A stretch of DNA of 13,902 nucleotides from Bacillota bacterium (GTDB lineage: Bacteria; Bacillota_E; Symbiobacteriia; Symbiobacteriales; Symbiobacteriaceae). Below the pieces are notes generated by a model. It was not told where the DNA came from and did no database searches. It worked only from the letters and a program-made list of their open reading frames with translations. The position numbers were made by a program, and so were the translations under genes. Below, one piece after another: positions 1-7,215 of this stretch; within the stretch, counting starts at the first letter, position 1, and each line of letters begins with the position of its first letter. The stretch is taken from NCBI GenBank assembly GCA_003242675.1, contig QGVE01000067.1, positions 1 through 13,902 on the forward strand. Reading direction: 5' to 3'.

Positions 1-1254
1 GGCACTCAGTCCAGCGACAACCTCCAGCAGACCCCCAGCACGGACACCACCACCCAGGAGCAGACGGCACAGCAGACGACCGAGCAGACGCAGCCCAAGG
101 AGAAGGTGACGATCCGCCTGGCGACGTGGGCCGGTGCCCAGGAGGCTGCGGAGCTGGACGCCATCATTGAGCGGATCAACGCCGAGTCCGACACCTTCCA
201 GATCGTCCACGAACCTGCTCCGGCCGACTACTACACCAAGCTCCAGACGATGTTCGCCGGCGGCACGGCGCCCGACCTCGTCTGGCTGGCCCAGGAGTAC
301 GTGGTGCCTTACGCCGCACGGGGCGCTCTGATGGACCTGACCGACCGGCTGAAGAACGACACCCGTCCGACGGCCAACCTCGACGACTACTTCCCGCTCG
401 TGCTGGAGCACGCGATGTATAACGGCCGCGTCTACGGCCTGCCGTGGATCGGCCAGCCGGTCATCGTGTACTACAACAAGGACCTGTTCGACCAGAAGGG
501 CATCCCCTATCCCACCGACGACTGGACCTGGGAGGACTTCCGCGAGCTGGCCAAGCAGCTGACGGATAAGGAGAAGGGCATCTACGGCACCACCTTCAAC
601 GGCTGGCCGCCGGTGCACATGTTCATCTGGCAGGCCGGCGGCGAGGTCATCAGCCCCGACCTGAAGTCCTCGCCCATCGACTCGCCCGAGGCCATCCAGG
701 CGCTGGAGTTCTATGCCTCGATCATCTATAACGAAGAGGTCGCGCCGTCCATGGCGACCATCAACGAGCAGGGCTTCAGCGAGATGTTCAAGGCCGGCAA
801 GATCGCCATGTTCTTCGGCGGCGCGTCCGACGACCTCGACCGGATCGAGGGCCTGCGGGTTGGCCACGTGCGGGTGCCGAAGGGGCCCAAGAACCGGACG
901 ACCTTCGCCTGGGCTGCTTCGACGGCCATCAACGCCAACACCAAGCACCCGGACGAGGCCTATGAGGCTCTGATCGCCCTGACCGAGGGCATCCACAACT
1001 GGAAGATCGTCCCGCCGCGCAAGTCGATGGCGACGGTGGAGCAGATCGTCAAGAACGAGCCGCGGAAGGCCGAGGGCGCCGAGGTGATCATGCAGGCCGC
1101 CCAGGAGATGCGGGCGTTCCGGGTCATCCCGCGGCATCCTGAGTGGGACACCATCTTCTGGGAGCAGGTGCAGGATCCGCTCTACCAGGGCAAGGGGAGC
1201 GCGGCTGAGCTGGCCAGGAAGGCTCGGCCAAACCTCGAAGCGGTGCTGCCGTAG
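1..1254 (+). CDS. Sugar ABC transporter substrate-binding lipoprotein (family 1 SBP), 5'-truncated by window edge
   Basis: The reading frame is open from base 1, so the true start, signal peptide and lipobox lie upstream of the window; 417 residues are visible. The first ~33 residues are a Thr/Gln-rich linker ([13 protein letters not shown]...), typical of the tether between a lipidated Cys and the folded domain of Gram-positive binding lipoproteins. The folded part starts at [10 protein letters not shown] and carries family-1 (CUT1) SBP signatures: an early GTAPDLVWL stretch, [14 protein letters not shown] followed by [13 protein letters not shown], and a late segment listing fixed residues of the C-lobe. 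It should capture an oligosaccharide outside the membrane and deliver it to the two permeases that follow. The GTG 106 found by simple ORF calling is internal and is not the start. The ligand cannot be read from sequence; the downstream GH130 genes suggest a beta-mannoside. Confidence 0.9.
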   Translation, partial: GTQSSDNLQQTPSTDTTTQEQTAQQTTEQTQPKEKVTIRLATWAGAQEAAELDAIIERINAESDTFQIVHEPAPADYYTKLQTMFAGGTAPDLVWLAQEYVVPYAARGALMDLTDRLKNDTRPTANLDDYFPLVLEHAMYNGRVYGLPWIGQPVIVYYNKDLFDQKGIPYPTDDWTWEDFRELAKQLTDKEKGIYGTTFNGWPPVHMFIWQAGGEVISPDLKSSPIDSPEAIQALEFYASIIYNEEVAPSMATINEQGFSEMFKAGKIAMFFGGASDDLDRIEGLRVGHVRVPKGPKNRTTFAWAASTAINANTKHPDEAYEALIALTEGIHNWKIVPPRKSMATVEQIVKNEPRKAEGAEVIMQAAQEMRAFRVIPRHPEWDTIFWEQVQDPLYQGKGSAAELARKARPNLEAVLP

Positions 1255-1269
1255 TGTAGGCGCGCACGC

Positions 1270-1299
1270 GGGCCGGCCCCCGGCGGAGGGGGCCGGCCC
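1270..1299 (+). terminator. GC-rich stem-loop between binding protein and permease genes
   Basis: Perfect 11-bp inverted repeat GGGCCGGCCCC (1270-1280) and GGGGCCGGCCC (1289-1299) with an 8-base loop, starting 15 bases after the binding-protein stop. There is no run of T after it. It is therefore more likely an mRNA-stabilising or partially attenuating hairpin, which would keep binding protein more abundant than the permeases, than a complete terminator. Confidence 0.6.
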
Positions 1300-1331
1300 G
1301 TCGCCCTGTTTGGCTGAAAGGGAGGATTGCC

Positions 1332-2324
1332 GTGACCAATCCCTACCTCTACACGCTGGTTCGCTGGCTGGCGGTCGGGGCGGGCATGATCGCGGCCATG
1401 CTGCTGACCTACGGCCTGCTCCGGGCTTTCCGGGCCCGGCGGTCCACCGCCGCCGGCTACGCGCTCATCCTGCCGTGGCTCCTGGGGCTGATCATCTGGC
1501 AGCTCTTCCCGATTCTCTACTCGCTCTACCTGTCGTTCACGCAGTACGACGTGCTGACGCCGCCCCGCTGGATCGGCCTGAAGAACTACATCGACATGTT
1601 CACGCGCGACCCCCGCTTCTGGCCCTCGGTGCGGCTGACGGTCCTGTACTCGATCATCAGCGTGCCGCTGGGCGTGCTGGGGGCCCTGGGCACGGCCTCG
1701 CTGCTGGCCCGGGAGGTGCGGAGCATCGGCTTCTGGCGCACGCTCTACTACGTGCCGGCCGTTCTGCCGGCGGCCGCGACGGCGCTGCTCTGGCGCTGGA
1801 TGTTCGCCAGCCGGGGCCTGATCAACAGCCTGCTGTCGCCGATCTACAACCTGCTGAACATCGAGCCGCTTTCGTGGTTCTCGGACGTGCGGCTGGTGCT
1901 GCCTTCCTTCATCATCATGTCCTTCTGGGGCGTCTTCGGCGCCAACACCGTCATCCTGCTGGCGGCCCTGAAGAACGTGCCGAAGGAGTTGAAGGAGGCG
2001 GCCCTGGTCGACGGCGCCGGCCCCTGGACGGTCTTCTCCCGCATCACCGTGCCCATGATCTCGCCGGCGCTGCTCTATGTGACCATCATGGGCGTCATCG
2101 GGGCCATGCAGAACTTCACCGCCCCGCTGTTCATCGCCACCCCGACCAGCGCGGGCACGTTCCTGAACGTGTACGTGTATCAGATGGCCTTCACCCAGTT
2201 TAAGATGGGCTACGCGTCGGCGGTGGCGTGGTTCCTGATGGTCCTGATCCTGATCCTGACCGCGATCGTGTGGAAGTGGTCTGACGCCTACGTCTACTAC
2301 GAGGGCGAGATGCGCCACCAGTAG
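1332..2324 (+). CDS. CUT1 sugar ABC transporter permease, MalF/UgpA type
   Basis: A 330-residue inner-membrane permease. It starts at GTG 1332, with GGGAGG at 1320-1325 as ribosome binding site. Hydrophobic segments lie near residues 9-31, 42-66, 101-127, 138-157, 187-213, 245-263 and 297-316, the MalF/UgpA pattern with one extra N-terminal helix. The cytoplasmic EAA loop that docks onto the ATPase is clear at E222-A-A-L-V-D-G228 and continues to about P245. It forms the heterodimeric channel with the next gene and receives sugar from the upstream binding protein. No nucleotide-binding subunit is encoded in the window, as is usual for Firmicute CUT1 systems that share an MsmX/MsiK ATPase. Substrate is inferred only from neighbours. 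Confidence 0.93.
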   Translation: MTNPYLYTLVRWLAVGAGMIAAMLLTYGLLRAFRARRSTAAGYALILPWLLGLIIWQLFPILYSLYLSFTQYDVLTPPRWIGLKNYIDMFTRDPRFWPSVRLTVLYSIISVPLGVLGALGTASLLAREVRSIGFWRTLYYVPAVLPAAATALLWRWMFASRGLINSLLSPIYNLLNIEPLSWFSDVRLVLPSFIIMSFWGVFGANTVILLAALKNVPKELKEAALVDGAGPWTVFSRITVPMISPALLYVTIMGVIGAMQNFTAPLFIATPTSAGTFLNVYVYQMAFTQFKMGYASAVAWFLMVLILILTAIVWKWSDAYVYYEGEMRHQ

Positions 2325-2343
2325 CCGGGAGGGAGGGATCCAC

Positions 2344-3192
2344 GTGCACCACCGACTGTCCGACATCCTGAAGGGCCTTGTGACCTACTTCCTGCTCACG
2401 CTCGGGGCGGCGATCATCGTCGTGCCGCTGTTCTGGATGGTCTCGACCTCGCTGAAGGGTCCCGACGCGCTCTTCACCTATCCGCCGGAGTGGATTCCCC
2501 GTCCCCCGGTCTGGCGGAACTACATCGAGGTCTGGCGCATGATCCCCCTGGGCCGGTTCCTCTTCAACACGGTCTTCATCACCGTACTGGCCATGGCCGC
2601 CGAGCTGCTCACCACGTCGCTGGTGGCCTACGGCTTTGCCCGGTTCCAGTTCCCGGGGCGGAACACGATCTTCTTCATCCTGCTCTGCACCATGATGCTG
2701 CCCGGCGTCGTGACCATGATCCCCAGCTTCCTGATCTGGGCGCGCCTGAAGCAGGTGGACACGTTCGTGCCCCTGACCGTGGGTGCCTGGTTCGCCTGGG
2801 GCCCGGCGTACATCTTCATGATGCGCCAGTTCTTCCTGACCATCCCCAGGGAGATGGAGGAGGCCGCGGTGATCGACGGGGCCAACATCGTGCAGATCTA
2901 CTGGCACATCATGCTCCCGCTGATCCGCCCGGCCCTGCTGGCGATCGGCGTGCTGGCCTTCCAGGGCAACTGGAACAACTTCCAGGCGCCGCTGATCTAC
3001 CTGAACTCGATGGACAAGTTCCCCTTGATCTTGGGCCTCAAGTTCTTCGAGCAGTCGCTGTCGAAGGAGGCCCCGATGTGGAACTATATGATGGCCATGT
3101 CGGTGTTGATGGCCCTGCCCATCCTGGGGCTGTTCTTCGCCGCACAGCGCTACTTCATCGAGGGGCTCAACGTCGGCGCCACGAAGGGATAG
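2344..3192 (+). CDS. CUT1 sugar ABC transporter permease, MalG/LacG type
   Basis: A 282-residue permease starting at GTG 2344, eight bases after a GGGAGGGA ribosome binding site (2328-2335) and 19 bases after the previous stop, so it is surely co-transcribed. It has about six membrane helices; the first (residues ~13-35) is followed by the MalG-typical SLKGPDALFTYPPEWIP periplasmic stretch. The ATPase-contacting EAA loop is E173-A-A-V-I-D-G179 and runs to LPLIRP at about 191-196. It is the second half of the transmembrane channel with the gene at 1332. Length and motif order match the family, with no sign of truncation. Confidence 0.93.
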   Translation: MHHRLSDILKGLVTYFLLTLGAAIIVVPLFWMVSTSLKGPDALFTYPPEWIPRPPVWRNYIEVWRMIPLGRFLFNTVFITVLAMAAELLTTSLVAYGFARFQFPGRNTIFFILLCTMMLPGVVTMIPSFLIWARLKQVDTFVPLTVGAWFAWGPAYIFMMRQFFLTIPREMEEAAVIDGANIVQIYWHIMLPLIRPALLAIGVLAFQGNWNNFQAPLIYLNSMDKFPLILGLKFFEQSLSKEAPMWNYMMAMSVLMALPILGLFFAAQRYFIEGLNVGATKG

Positions 3193-3244
3193 TCGGCCGT
3201 CGGCGCGCCTCGGCGCGCCCTCTGGGAGGGCAGACGCACCGCCG

Positions 3245-3267
3245 TGCCTCACCCCGTGGGGCAGGCA
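3245..3267 (+). other. Stem-loop downstream of the transporter operon
   Basis: TGCCT (3245-3249) pairs with AGGCA (3263-3267), and the interior CCCC/GGGG extends the stem with a small bulge and a tight loop. A second short hairpin (GCCCTC, TGG, GAGGGC, 3217-3231) and a tandem CGGCGCGCC repeat (3201-3209 and 3211-3219) precede it. None is followed by a T run, so any termination here would be weak. The structures may stabilise the 3' end of the transporter mRNA. Confidence 0.4.
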
Positions 3268-3310
3268 GGCGTATCCTGGACCGTCACCACTTGCCGGTTC
3301 CCGCCGTCTG

Positions 3311-3342
3311 ATCACGTGATAAAATATTATGTGGCAAAATAT
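3311..3342 (+). promoter_or_regulatory. AT-rich control region with a perfect palindrome ahead of the GH130 pair
   Basis: Within a GC-rich genome this stretch is sharply AT-rich. It starts with the perfect 10-bp palindrome ATCACGTGAT (3311-3320), which has the central CG typical of LacI/GalR-family operators. It continues with TATTAT (3325-3330), a plausible -10, and a repeated AAAATAT (3321-3327 and 3336-3342). The GH130 start is at 3360. A separate promoter under sugar-responsive control is the simplest reading. A convincing -35 was not found, and the regulator is not in the window. Confidence 0.5.
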
Positions 3343-3359
3343 ATTGGGGGGCACAGGTC

Positions 3360-4286
3360 GTGCTGAAGCTGCAGCGGCTTTCGCAGCAGCCCATTCTCAC
3401 GCCGGTCCGGGATCATGAGTGGGAACGGGAGGCGGTGTTCAACGCGGGGGCGGTCTACGCGAACGGCCTGATCTGGCTGTTCTACCGGGCCTCCAACAAC
3501 CGGTTCCGCTTTGACACCCCCGTTCCGCTCCCCGAGTACAAGTTCGTCTCCTCGATCGGCCTCGCGGTATCGTCCGACGGCATCCACTTCAGCCGGTTCG
3601 ACCGCCCGGTCTTCTCGCCCGCGACGGAGCAGGAGGCGTGGGGGGTGGAGGATCCGCGCATCACCCGCATCGGCGACACCTACTACATGTGCTACACCGC
3701 CTTCGGCGGCAGGCACTGGAAGGATTTCCGGCCGGCGCTGGCGTGGTCGCGGAACCTTTTCGAGTGGCATGGACGTCAGATACTCCTGGATGAGCCCAAC
3801 AAGGACGTGGCGCTGTTTCCCGAGAAGGTGGGCGGACGCTACGTGCTCCTGCACCGCCGGGAGCCGAGCATCTGGATCGCCTTCTCGGATGACCTGCAGA
3901 ACTGGACCGACCACCGCATCCTCATGGAACCGATTCCTGGGGGGTGGGAGGCCAAGAAGATCGGCGCGGCCGGACCGCCCCATCGGACGGAGGCCGGATG
4001 GGTGCTGTTCTACCACGCCGTCGACGCGGACAACGTCTACCGGCTGGGCGTGGCCCTGCTGGACCTGAACGACCCCACGCGGGTCCTGGCCCGGTACCCG
4101 CACCCCATCCTCGAGCCCGAGACCGACTGGGAGCGGTACGGCCTGGTGCCCAACGTGGTCTTCTCGTGTGGCTCCGTGGAGAAGGATGGCGCGTACTTTG
4201 TGTACTATGGCGGTGGCGACTGTTGCCTGGGCGTGGCCGCGGTGGACCGCACCGTGCTGCTGCGCCACCTGACCCAGTCGCGCTAA
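3360..4286 (+). CDS. GH130 family glycoside phosphorylase, first of a tandem pair
   Basis: A 308-residue cytoplasmic protein (no signal peptide) with the GH130 five-bladed beta-propeller pattern. It opens with PILTP...HEWEREAVFNAGAVY and YRAS (residues 11-44), then SSDGIHF (71-77). The family signature GVEDPR (95-100) follows, with D98 the expected proton donor. Further on are PNKDVALFPEKV (146-157), LLHRREPSIWIA (163-174; H165/R166 sit where phosphate-binding residues occur in GH130 phosphorylases) and a closing VYYGGGD (281-287). GH130 enzymes phosphorolyse beta-mannosides to mannose 1-phosphate. At ~300 residues it resembles the short beta-1,2-mannoside phosphorylases more than the longer mannosyl-glucose phosphorylases. 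The start is GTG 3360, behind a G-rich site at 3345-3351. It follows the sugar transporter and sits 54 bases before its paralogue. Exact linkage specificity is not readable. Confidence 0.85.
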   Translation: MLKLQRLSQQPILTPVRDHEWEREAVFNAGAVYANGLIWLFYRASNNRFRFDTPVPLPEYKFVSSIGLAVSSDGIHFSRFDRPVFSPATEQEAWGVEDPRITRIGDTYYMCYTAFGGRHWKDFRPALAWSRNLFEWHGRQILLDEPNKDVALFPEKVGGRYVLLHRREPSIWIAFSDDLQNWTDHRILMEPIPGGWEAKKIGAAGPPHRTEAGWVLFYHAVDADNVYRLGVALLDLNDPTRVLARYPHPILEPETDWERYGLVPNVVFSCGSVEKDGAYFVYYGGGDCCLGVAAVDRTVLLRHLTQSR

Positions 4287-4340
4287 GGTATTCGTCATTC
4301 AGGCCGCAGTATTGCCATCCGGTCAGGAGGCGAAGCGCCA

Positions 4341-5237
4341 ATGATCAAGCTGACGCGTCTCGTCAGCAAGCCTATCCTGGAGCCAAACCCGGCCAACGAG
4401 TGGGAGCGGGCAGCCGTCTTCAACACGGCGGCCATCTACGACAACGGGCTGTTCCACCTGCTCTATCGGGCCACCAACATCGGTGGCCATGCCCGCTACG
4501 GCCGTTACATGAACGCCATTGGCTATGCCGTTTCGCACGACGGAATCCACTTCACGCGCCTCGACCGGCCCGTGCTGGCGCCCGGCGAGCACGTCCAGGA
4601 GCTGCGCGGGGCGGAGGACGGCCGGCTGGTCAAGATCGGCGATACCTATCACCTGACCTACACGGGCTTCTCCGACCGGTTTGAGGGCGACTACCGCATC
4701 TGCCGGGCCACTTCCAAGAACCTGATCACCTGGGAGCGGCACGGCCCGATGCTGGACGAACCCAACAAGAACGCGTCGCTGTTCCCCGAGAAGATCAACG
4801 GGCGCTACGCCCTGCTCCACCGCCGGTACCCCGACATCTGGATCGCGTACTCCGACGACCTGATCCACTGGACGGACCACCGCAAGGTCCTCTCGCCCAT
4901 CGAGGGGACCTGGCAGGACGCCCGGGTGGGCATCGCCGGGCCGCCCATCCGGACCTCGCAGGGCTGGGTGCTGATCTACCACGGCGCCTGCAAGGCCGAC
5001 AACTCGTACCGGCTGGGGATCGCCCTGCTGGACGCCAACGACCCGTCCATCGTGCTCGCCCGGCAGCCGGAGCCGATCATGGAGCCGGAGCTGGAGTGGG
5101 AGAAGAAGGGCTATGTGCCCAATGTGGTCTTCTCCACCGGCCATGCCCTGCGGGGCGATGACCTCTACGTCTACTACGGCGGCGCCGACACGGTGATCGG
5201 CGTGGCGGCGGTGAGGCTGTCGGATCTGAAGTTCTAA
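4341..5237 (+). CDS. GH130 family glycoside phosphorylase, second of a tandem pair
   Basis: A 298-residue paralogue of the preceding gene, roughly half identical by eye. It starts at ATG 4341 behind a good AGGAGG (4324-4329). The motif order is the same: ANEWERAAVFNTAAIY (18-33), YRAT (42-45), SHDGIHF (65-71), PNKNASLFPEKI (141-152), LLHRRYPDIWIAYSDD (158-173) and VYYGGAD (277-283). The signature is AEDGR (91-95) where the neighbour has VEDPR; the acidic D93 is retained but the following Pro is Gly. It should be cytoplasmic and act on imported beta-mannosides. Two adjacent GH130 enzymes often differ in preferred chain length, as in the Thermoanaerobacter pair that cleaves long and short beta-1,2-mannosides; that division of labour here is inference. 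A strong terminator follows at once. Confidence 0.85.
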   Translation: MIKLTRLVSKPILEPNPANEWERAAVFNTAAIYDNGLFHLLYRATNIGGHARYGRYMNAIGYAVSHDGIHFTRLDRPVLAPGEHVQELRGAEDGRLVKIGDTYHLTYTGFSDRFEGDYRICRATSKNLITWERHGPMLDEPNKNASLFPEKINGRYALLHRRYPDIWIAYSDDLIHWTDHRKVLSPIEGTWQDARVGIAGPPIRTSQGWVLIYHGACKADNSYRLGIALLDANDPSIVLARQPEPIMEPELEWEKKGYVPNVVFSTGHALRGDDLYVYYGGADTVIGVAAVRLSDLKF

Positions 5238-5267
5238 GCCAGACTCCGGATACTTTCGTTCCTGCAT

Positions 5268-5307
5268 ACCCGCGGCTTTGCGCAAGCGCAGCCGCGGGTT
5301 CATTTTT
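5268..5307 (+). terminator. Factor-independent terminator of the GH130 genes
   Basis: The perfect 10-bp arms ACCCGCGGCT (5268-5277) and AGCCGCGGGT (5290-5299) enclose a further GCG-CAAG-CGC mini-stem, with two bulged T, and are followed by TTCATTTTT (5299-5307). It lies 30 bases after the second GH130 stop. It overlaps the upstream in-frame extension of the next ORF, so a start there (TTG 5278) is not credible. Confidence 0.88.
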
Positions 5308-5349
5308 GCCGCAGCGCCGCGGCCACAACTGACCACCGCCGCCTGCAGG

Positions 5350-5916
5350 ACCGTCATCGCCGCCCTGTTTGCCGGGCGGGACTTCGTGAGCGAGATGGCC
5401 GGCGGCATGAACTACATCATCTACGCCCTTCTGGAGGGGCTGAAGTTCGGCGCCGGCACGGCGGTGCTGCTGCAAGGCGTCCGCATGATTCTGGCGGAAA
5501 TCGTTCCGGCCTTCCGGGGCATCGCCCTCAAGATCGTTCCCAACGCCAAGCCCGCCCTGGACTGCCCGATCGTCTTCCCGTACGCGCCCATGGCGGTCAT
5601 CATCGGTTTCCTCTCGGCGTTTGCCACGTTCATCGTCCTCATGCTGATCTTCGGCGCCACCGGTTGGGCCGTCATCGTCCCGCCGATGATCGCGCTGTTC
5701 TTCCCCGGCGGTGCGGCCGGCGTATTCGGCAACTCCACCGGCGGCGTGCGCGGCGCGATCTTCGGCGGCGCCTTCATGGGCTTCCTGCTGGCCGTCGGGC
5801 AGGCGATCACCGCGCCCATGCTGGGCACCACGGCGCCGGAGCTGGCGATCATGGCCGATCCGGACTGGTACATCCTGATCCTGATCTTCAAGCCACTGCT
5901 CCGGCTGTTCGCCTAA
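5350..5916 (+). pseudogene. PTS ascorbate/galactitol-type EIIC (UlaA/SgaT family), N-terminal half missing
   Basis: This encodes the C-terminal part of a UlaA-family permease. MAGGMNYIIYALLEG is followed by the hallmark LLQGVRMILAEIVPAFRGIA, VPNAKPALDCPIVFPYAPMA and GVFGNSTGGVRGA segments, then the end of the family, about 188 residues in all. UlaA proteins are ~450-465 residues, and the visible similarity begins near what would be residue 255-265. In-frame similarity (TVIAALFAGRDFVSE) extends upstream of the first ATG (5395), to about base 5350. The gene was therefore cut rather than started late. Possible starts for a residual product are GTG 5386 or ATG 5395, with GGGCGGG at 5374-5380. The stop is TAA 5914-5916. 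Half an EIIC lacks several helices and is unlikely to transport. It precedes an intact EIIB; no EIIA is visible. I call it a 5'-deleted remnant, though an unusual split EIIC cannot be excluded. Confidence 0.75.
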
Positions 5917-5924
5917 GCGTGCAG

Positions 5925-5951
5925 GCAGGGGCGGGTGCCACCCGCCCCTGC
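5925..5951 (+). repeat. Perfect 12-bp stem-loop between EIIC remnant and EIIB
   Basis: The inverted repeat GCAGGGGCGGGT (5925-5936) and ACCCGCCCCTGC (5940-5951) is separated by a 3-base loop, nine bases after the EIIC stop. No T run follows; the downstream sequence (AATAATGGGGGGATAAA) instead carries the EIIB ribosome binding site. It is probably an intra-operon hairpin affecting mRNA stability or relative expression. Confidence 0.6.
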
Positions 5952-5978
5952 GCACAATAATGGGGGGATAAACCAGAG

Positions 5979-6278
5979 ATGAAAGGGAAAGAGCTGTTCA
6001 TCCTGACGGTCTGCGGGGTTGGCATGGGAAGCAGCCTCGTGCTGCGCATGTACGTGGAGGACGTGCTCCGGGAGATGGGCCTGAAGGCCCGGGTCGAGGC
6101 CACCGAGGTCTCGATGGCCGCGGGGGCGGGGGCTGACATCATCATGGCTTCGCCCACCCTGGTCGAGGTTCTGCAGGGGGCGGCGCCGACCGTCATCCCC
6201 ATCTTCAACTTTACGGACACCAAGGAGATCCGGGCGAAGCTGGAGGAGTACCTGGCCAGGCAGAATCCTTCCGGGTGA
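5979..6278 (+). CDS. PTS system EIIB component, ascorbate/lactose type (SgaB/UlaB-like)
   Basis: A 99-residue cytoplasmic protein matching single-domain EIIB of the ascorbate family. The N-terminal strand LFILTVCGVGMGSSL contains the phosphorylated C12 in the CGVGMGSS P-loop. It is followed by an amphipathic helix, EATEVSMAAGAGADIIMASP and a C-terminal TKEIRAKLEEYLA helix. It would take phosphate from an EIIA and pass it to sugar bound by EIIC. The start is ATG 5979 behind GGGGGGA (5962-5968). Length is normal and the active site is intact, which contrasts with the truncated EIIC immediately upstream. With no EIIA here, it may be an orphan left by the same deletion or may serve another EIIC in the genome. 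Confidence 0.88.
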   Translation: MKGKELFILTVCGVGMGSSLVLRMYVEDVLREMGLKARVEATEVSMAAGAGADIIMASPTLVEVLQGAAPTVIPIFNFTDTKEIRAKLEEYLARQNPSG

Positions 6279-6295
6279 TGCAGCCCGGAGACACA

Positions 6296-6324
6296 AGGCC
6301 CGGCGGCAGCGCACCGCCGGGCCT
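6296..6324. terminator. Bidirectional terminator hairpin between EIIB and korB
   Basis: The perfect 11-bp repeat AGGCCCGGCGG (6296-6306) and CCGCCGGGCCT (6314-6324), with a 7-base loop, lies in the 62-base gap between convergent genes. On the - strand it is followed by TTGTGTCTCC, and on the + strand by CCTGCATCC. The T tracts are poor on both sides, but the position and stem strength fit a shared terminator. Confidence 0.65.
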
Positions 6325-6340
6325 CCTGCATCCCCAAGGC

Positions 6341-7210
6341 TTACTTGTACTGCTCGATGAGCTGCTGCCACAGCGCGGGATCCATCGTCCAGTCCTGGTT
6401 CACGATGCCCTGCTCGCGGAAGCCGGGCACCTTGTCCTCGTACGGCACCGACTCCGGATCCTCGTAGATGATGCCGGTGACCAGCTCGTTGGTCTCCATG
6501 AGCTTCTTCATCGCCGCGAACCGGTCGTGCCGGTTGTAGGTCGGGTCCTCGTCCAGGTTGACCAGGTTCTGCTTGAAGAAGTCGTAGGTGTTCACCCGGT
6601 TGAAGGTGACGCAGGGCGAGTAGGTGCTCACCAGGGCGAAGCCCGGGTGCTGGATCGCCCGCTTGATGATCTCCACCAGCTGCTTCTGGTTGGCCGAGAA
6701 GCCGCTGGCCACGAAGCCGCAGCCCGAGGCGACGGCCAGCTGCAGCTGGTTCACCGGGTTCTCCAGGTTGCCGGCCGGCGTGGACTTGGTCGTGAAGCCG
6801 CTCTCCGAGGTGGGGGAGGTCTGGCCCTTGGTCAGGCCGTAGATCATGTTGTCCATCACGATATAGGTGATGTTCACGTTCCGGCGGAGGGCGTGCATGT
6901 AGTGGCCCATGCCGATCGCGAAGCCGTCGCCGTCGCCGCCGGCGGCGATGACCGTCAGCTCGCGGTTGGCCAGCTTCAGGGCCTGGGCCGCCGCCAGCGC
7001 CCGGCCGTGGGTGACGTGCAGGTTGTACGAGTTGATATAGTTACCGATCTTGCCCGAGCAGCCGATGCCCGAGACCACCGCCACCTTCTCCGGCTCGATC
7101 TGCAGGTCCACCAGGGCCTTCTGCAGGGCCGCCAGCACGCCGAAGTCGCCGCAGCCCGGGCACCACCAGGACTTCTCGGAGGTCCGGAAATCCGCCATGG
7201 TCACTGCCAT
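6341..7210 (-). CDS. korB: 2-oxoacid:ferredoxin oxidoreductase beta subunit (KorB type)
   Basis: A 289-residue TPP-binding subunit that oxidatively decarboxylates a 2-oxoacid with CoA and passes electrons to ferredoxin. Numbered from ATG 7210, the four iron-sulfur ligands expected for the short KorB form are C17 and C20 (WCPGCGDFG), C51 (GIGCSGKI) and C200 (YSPCVTF). The TPP/Mg motif is GGDGDG (91-96) with the distal N121 in MDNMIYGLTKGQTSPTS. The start was chosen from the ribosome binding site: AAGGAGG (- strand, 7227-7221) is ten bases from ATG 7210 but only one base from GTG 7219, the longest ORF start. It lies directly after korA with a 5-base gap, so translation is coupled. The family also includes pyruvate and branched-chain 2-oxoacid enzymes. 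2-oxoglutarate is the likeliest substrate, not a certain one. Confidence 0.9.
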   Translation of the reverse strand: MAVTMADFRTSEKSWWCPGCGDFGVLAALQKALVDLQIEPEKVAVVSGIGCSGKIGNYINSYNLHVTHGRALAAAQALKLANRELTVIAAGGDGDGFAIGMGHYMHALRRNVNITYIVMDNMIYGLTKGQTSPTSESGFTTKSTPAGNLENPVNQLQLAVASGCGFVASGFSANQKQLVEIIKRAIQHPGFALVSTYSPCVTFNRVNTYDFFKQNLVNLDEDPTYNRHDRFAAMKKLMETNELVTGIIYEDPESVPYEDKVPGFREQGIVNQDWTMDPALWQQLIEQYK

Positions 7211-7215
7211 TTCGC

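Noticed and set aside
1182..2366. A 394-codon - strand ORF across the first permease
   Set aside because: It is antisense to clear membrane-protein coding sequence and full of Arg/Gln/His/Asp low complexity.
3201..3219. Tandem CGGCGCGCC repeat as a possible recombination or mobile-element end
   Set aside because: There are only two 9-base copies, one base apart, in a GC-rich gap with no mobile gene or target duplication nearby; chance or slippage is sufficient.
5278..5349. N-terminal extension of the EIIC ORF from TTG 5278
   Set aside because: It starts inside the GH130 terminator hairpin, has no ribosome binding site, and MRKRSRGFIF... has no similarity to the EIIC family.
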